From Eubacterium sp. (lineage in GTDB: Bacteria > Bacillota > Clostridia > Lachnospirales > Lachnospiraceae), in contig JAETSX010000048.1 in NCBI GenBank assembly GCA_021769425.1, positions 1 through 33,310 of the forward strand: DNA of 33,310 nucleotides, given 5' to 3'. The notes under the pieces are model-generated. The model made no database searches. It worked only from the letters and a program-made list of their open reading frames with translations, and was not told where the DNA came from. How positions within the stretch are numbered: the first letter of the stretch is position 1; every line of letters starts with the position of its first letter. Shown here piece after piece: positions 31,290 through 33,310 of the stretch. A program made the position numbers and the translations under genes.

Positions 31290-32453
31290 ATGTCAGATAT
31301 GGAAAATGAATTCTCACTTGTCGGATGTATGCGGGAGGTTCCAGATCCGAGAGCCCCATATAACCAAAAACACAAATTTCTTGATATCATCATAATTGCT
31401 GTCACCGCAATCCTTTGCGGTATGGACACTTGGAATGAAATAGAGGACTGGGCATGTTCCAAAGAAGACTGGCTCAGGACATTCCTGGAATTTCCTGGCG
31501 GGATTCCTTCCCATGATACGATAAACAGGGTATTTCAGATGATGGAACCGGATAAGTTCCATGACGCCTTCTTTCGGTGGACCGGGGCTGTTGCGGGGCA
31601 GATAGAGGGTGTTGTCGCTATCGACGGGAAAACCATCAGACGCAGCAGGGACGAGGCAAAAGGGAACCGGCCGGCCCATGCAGTAAGCGCATGGGCTTCC
31701 GAGGCGTCCCTTGTCCTTGGCCAGACGCGGGTGGAAGAAAAGACAAATGAAATCAAAGCGATTCCTGAATTGTTGGAGATTCTCTGTCTGAAAGACTGTA
31801 TAGTGACAATAGATGCCATGGGAACTCAGAAAGAGATCGCGGAAACGATCATAGATAAAGGGGCGGATTATATCCTGCAGGTAAAAGGGAACCAGGAAAC
31901 CCTGCTGGAAGACATTTCGCTGTATTTTGAAAAAGATGTTTTCCCGCGGAAGAAAAAAGAACTTGAGAAAGAAGGAAGATACAGCAGAGAAATGGATTTT
32001 GACCATGGAAGGCAGGAAATAAGGGAATATTATGTGGAAAATGATATCGAGTGGCTGAAGGGAAGCCACCCCGGCTGGAAAGGCCTGAATGGAATCGGGG
32101 CCTGTATATCAACAATCACAGAGCGCGGAGTCACCACAACAGCAGTATCTTATTCCATATACAGCCAAGAAGGACTGGGAGCGAAAGCATATGGGAAAGA
32201 AAGACGGCCGCACTGGGGAATAGAGAACAGCCTGCACTGGGTATTGGACATAAGGTTTCGCGAAGATGAAAGCAGGATGAGGGCGGGGAATGCCGCAGAA
32301 AATGTGAATGTACTGCGGCATATAGGAACCAACCTTCTGAAACAGGAAAAGAGCTGCCGAATGGGAATAGCGAGCAAAAGGAAGAAATGCGGTTATGATC
32401 CAGAGTATCTGTATAAAGTTCTTAGAGGACTGAACACAGGCATCAAATCATAG
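31290..32453 (+). CDS. ISAs1-family transposase
   Basis: The ATG at 31290 (MSDMENEFSLVGCMREVPDP) is preferred over 31281, whose GAAAGG is too close. The roughly 387-residue protein is a complete ISAs1-type DDE transposase. It has the N-terminal DDE_Tnp_1-associated region (HKFLDIIIIAVTAILCGMDT, GIPSHDTINRVFQMM), the first Asp in VVAIDGKTIRRS, the second in IVTIDAMGTQKEIA and the Glu in RPHWGIENSLHWVLDI followed by RFREDESRMR. The sequence CACGGCAAACGCAAGC on the complement of 32487-32502 resembles a right terminal repeat of this family. I found no matching left end, so the element may be immobile. A hairpin-rich leader lies upstream (31200-31250). Confidence 0.88.
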   Translation: MSDMENEFSLVGCMREVPDPRAPYNQKHKFLDIIIIAVTAILCGMDTWNEIEDWACSKEDWLRTFLEFPGGIPSHDTINRVFQMMEPDKFHDAFFRWTGAVAGQIEGVVAIDGKTIRRSRDEAKGNRPAHAVSAWASEASLVLGQTRVEEKTNEIKAIPELLEILCLKDCIVTIDAMGTQKEIAETIIDKGADYILQVKGNQETLLEDISLYFEKDVFPRKKKELEKEGRYSREMDFDHGRQEIREYYVENDIEWLKGSHPGWKGLNGIGACISTITERGVTTTAVSYSIYSQEGLGAKAYGKERRPHWGIENSLHWVLDIRFREDESRMRAGNAAENVNVLRHIGTNLLKQEKSCRMGIASKRKKCGYDPEYLYKVLRGLNTGIKS

Positions 32454-32521
32454 TGTTCGAATTGGATCATACATTTTCCCATAAAAGCTTGCGTTTGCCG
32501 TGGATAACCGCTAAAAAATGC

Positions 32522-32550
32522 TTGCGGCACTTTGGAGATTGTGGTATATT
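32522..32550 (+). promoter_or_regulatory. Promoter of the candidate antitoxin RNA
   Basis: TTGCGG (32522-32527), a 17-nt spacer and TATATT (32545-32550) lie directly upstream of a non-coding stretch that ends in a terminator hairpin. Confidence 0.6.
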
Positions 32551-32556
32551 GAACAT

Positions 32557-32672
32557 AAAGAAGGACATCTGCGTCAACAGATGCCCACCAGGAGCTACCG
32601 ATAGACGGTTAGCCCGATTATTTAGTCACAAAATAGCCGTAACCTTTGGTCGGGTGGGCGGCTATTTTTGTG
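32557..32672 (+). ncRNA. Candidate antisense antitoxin RNA (type I, Fst/RNAII-like)
   Basis: This is an inferred transcript of about 115 nt from the promoter above to the bidirectional terminator. It has no start codon with a ribosome site and contains a short hairpin CATCTGcgtcaaCAGATG at its 5' part. Its 3' end overlaps the end of the toxin gene by the terminator. It also carries GCTACCGAT (32594-32602), repeated in the toxin coding region (32689-32697), and GTTAGCCC (32608-32615), which can pair with GGGCTGAT at the toxin ribosome site and start codon. The two transcripts run in opposite directions, so these direct repeats give complementarity at three separate places. Experimental expression is not shown. 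Confidence 0.55.
32627..32672. terminator. Shared bidirectional terminator of toxin and antitoxin RNA
   Basis: CACAAAATAGCCG (32627-32639) pairs with CGGCTATTTTTGTG (32659-32672) across a 19-nt loop. A-rich and T-rich flanks make it work on both strands. The toxin stop codon TAG (32664-32662) lies inside one arm. Confidence 0.75.
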
Positions 32673-32772
32673 TCTTGTTATTATCTTTGCTACCGATGGC
32701 GTATCCGAGACCGAAACAGGTCAGACATAAGCCAAGCACTGAAATCAACCCTTCTATCGTCAACATTCGCAT
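32662..32772 (-). CDS. Small hydrophobic peptide, candidate type I toxin (36 aa)
   Basis: An ATG at 32772 follows AAAGGAGGGCTG. The peptide begins MRMLTIEGLISVLGLCLTCF and ends GLGYAIGSKDNNKTQK: one transmembrane helix (about residues 8-26) with a short charged tail. This fits membrane-acting type I toxins and the small holin-like toxins of Firmicutes. The mRNA has its own promoter and a leader of about 112 nt in which AGCCCTC can pair with GAGGGCT of the ribosome site, so translation is probably self-inhibited. The convergent small RNA shares its terminator. I recall similar short peptides in clostridial mobile elements but cannot confirm a named family; toxicity is inferred. Confidence 0.65.
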   Translation of the reverse strand: MRMLTIEGLISVLGLCLTCFGLGYAIGSKDNNKTQK

Positions 32773-32884
32773 CAGCCCTCCTTTCTCAGATTCCCTTGCG
32801 GGTTTCTATGTATCGAAGATACATTGTAATCGGAGGGTCACATCCCTCCGCAGAGGGCTAACCGCCTACCATCTTGGTATTCCC
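32773..32884 (-). promoter_or_regulatory. Structured leader of the toxin mRNA
   Basis: The leader contains ATGTATC/GATACAT (a perfect 7-bp hairpin around 32807-32823). It also has competing pairings GGAGGG/CCCTCC and CCCTC/GGAGGG around 32831-32857, and a segment TTAGCCCTC (32854-32862 on the complement) complementary to the ribosome site. Confidence 0.5.
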
Positions 32885-32890
32885 AAAGAA

Positions 32891-32919
32891 ATACTACCAT
32901 AATTCGACAGGATATTCAA
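32891..32919 (-). promoter_or_regulatory. Promoter of the toxin gene
   Basis: On the minus strand TTGAAT (32914-32919), a 17-nt spacer and TAGTAT (32891-32896) predict a start near 32884. It lies at the edge of the IS4-type fragment. Confidence 0.6.
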
Positions 32920-32924
32920 TCTGA

Positions 32925-33310
32925 TTTTTCCCTAAGAAGCACCCAAATCCCAAAAGGAAGGGACAGGAAATTCAGCTGGTGACAGAGCTGGGCCCATTAT
33001 GGGAAAGCGATGAGCCGGAAAAAGATGTCCCCATAAATGCCTGTGTTGTGCATGATAAAAAAACAGATAACTATTTTGTATTTATGACGACAGACACAAG
33101 TAAGACGGCCCGGCAGATCATAAATACCTACGAACTACGTCCGGAAATCGAAGAGGATTTCCGCCAGATGAAAGATTTCTGGAAACTGGAAGACTTCAAA
33201 AGTACAAAATACAACTATATCACTTATCATATCATAATGACACTGGTGGGCTACCTTTATTTCCAAATATACAAGAATCTGGACGAAGGCAAAAGATATT
33301 CAGGGAAATC
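32925..33310 (+). pseudogene. IS4-like transposase, C-terminal part (5'-truncated, runs off window)
   Basis: The frame opens after a TGA at 32922-32924 and stays open to the window edge without a start codon and ribosome site. It reads VTELGPLWESDEPEKDVPIN, VVHDKKTDNYFVFMTTDTSK and TYELRPEIEEDFRQMKDFWK. The last contains the IS4 signature Y-x2-R-x3-E-x6-K with the catalytic Glu. ITYHIIMTLVGYLYFQIYKN follows. The N-terminal two thirds are missing here; an N-terminal fragment of the same general type lies at 30556-30780. The two might be halves of one element split by the intervening debris, but the middle 200 or so residues are absent from the window. Confidence 0.7.

Overview
The window looks like a chromosomal stretch from an anaerobic, moderate-GC Firmicute, most likely a Lachnospiraceae-type Clostridium relative. 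The evidence is the lactate-oxidation cluster built on an EtfAB-linked dehydrogenase, a HemZ-type radical SAM protein, a superoxide reductase, strong AGGAGG-type ribosome sites, and mobile-element debris of kinds common in gut Clostridia (a cysteine-rich KTR protein, IS1182, ISAs1 and IS4 fragments, a MobC-like protein). No species is claimed, and no rRNA, tRNA or CRISPR array was seen.

Layout. (1) 1-1.1 kb: mobile debris (partial KTR zinc-ribbon gene, truncated hypothetical gene, 3' piece of an IS1182 transposase). (2) 1.3-5.7 kb, minus strand: an ECF sigma factor, an RsiV-like anti-sigma factor and a lipoprotein in one tightly coupled unit, a terminator, then an MBOAT acyltransferase and an SGNH esterase. 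Together these resemble a lysozyme/envelope-stress circuit with an O-acetylation output. (3) 5.85-6.43 kb: a decayed DUF2871-like gene, a 181-bp palindromic MITE-like element and a terminator. (4) 6.5-9.7 kb: hemZ, an MBL-fold hydrolase and a GntR/FCD regulator, with two different tandem duplications at gene 3' ends. (5) 10.0-17.5 kb, minus strand: a lactate operon, permease - FAD lactate dehydrogenase - EtfB - EtfA - acyl-CoA dehydrogenase - lactate racemase. It has a clear promoter, three GntR-type operator-like palindromes and a terminator. (6) 17.9-21.3 kb: bifunctional (p)ppGpp synthetase/hydrolase and a pseudo-HAD-GNAT fusion. (7) 21.6-25.6 kb, plus strand: a CgeB-like glycosyltransferase, a membrane-anchored/secreted surface protein pair behind a strong promoter, and an EpsG-like polysaccharide polymerase whose end runs into a 27-bp tandem repeat. 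(8) 25.8-30.3 kb, minus strand: superoxide reductase, then a chemoreceptor - sugar-binding lipoprotein - aldose epimerase operon. (9) 30.4-33.3 kb: nested mobile debris (IS4 pieces, a frameshifted MobC-like gene, an ISAs1 transposase) containing a compact candidate type I toxin-antitoxin locus.

How the parts work together. The lactate operon would import lactate, racemise it, oxidise it to pyruvate and pass electrons to EtfAB; the acyl-CoA dehydrogenase is a second possible EtfAB partner. The GntR/FCD protein just downstream is the obvious candidate regulator through the palindromes upstream of the permease. The chemoreceptor operon lacks any ABC permease, so its binding protein probably serves sensing. 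The most novel-looking item is the 36-residue membrane peptide gene near 32.7 kb with a convergent small RNA. The two promoters face a shared bidirectional terminator, and short direct repeats give complementarity to the toxin ribosome site and coding region, an Fst/par-like architecture read directly from the sequence.
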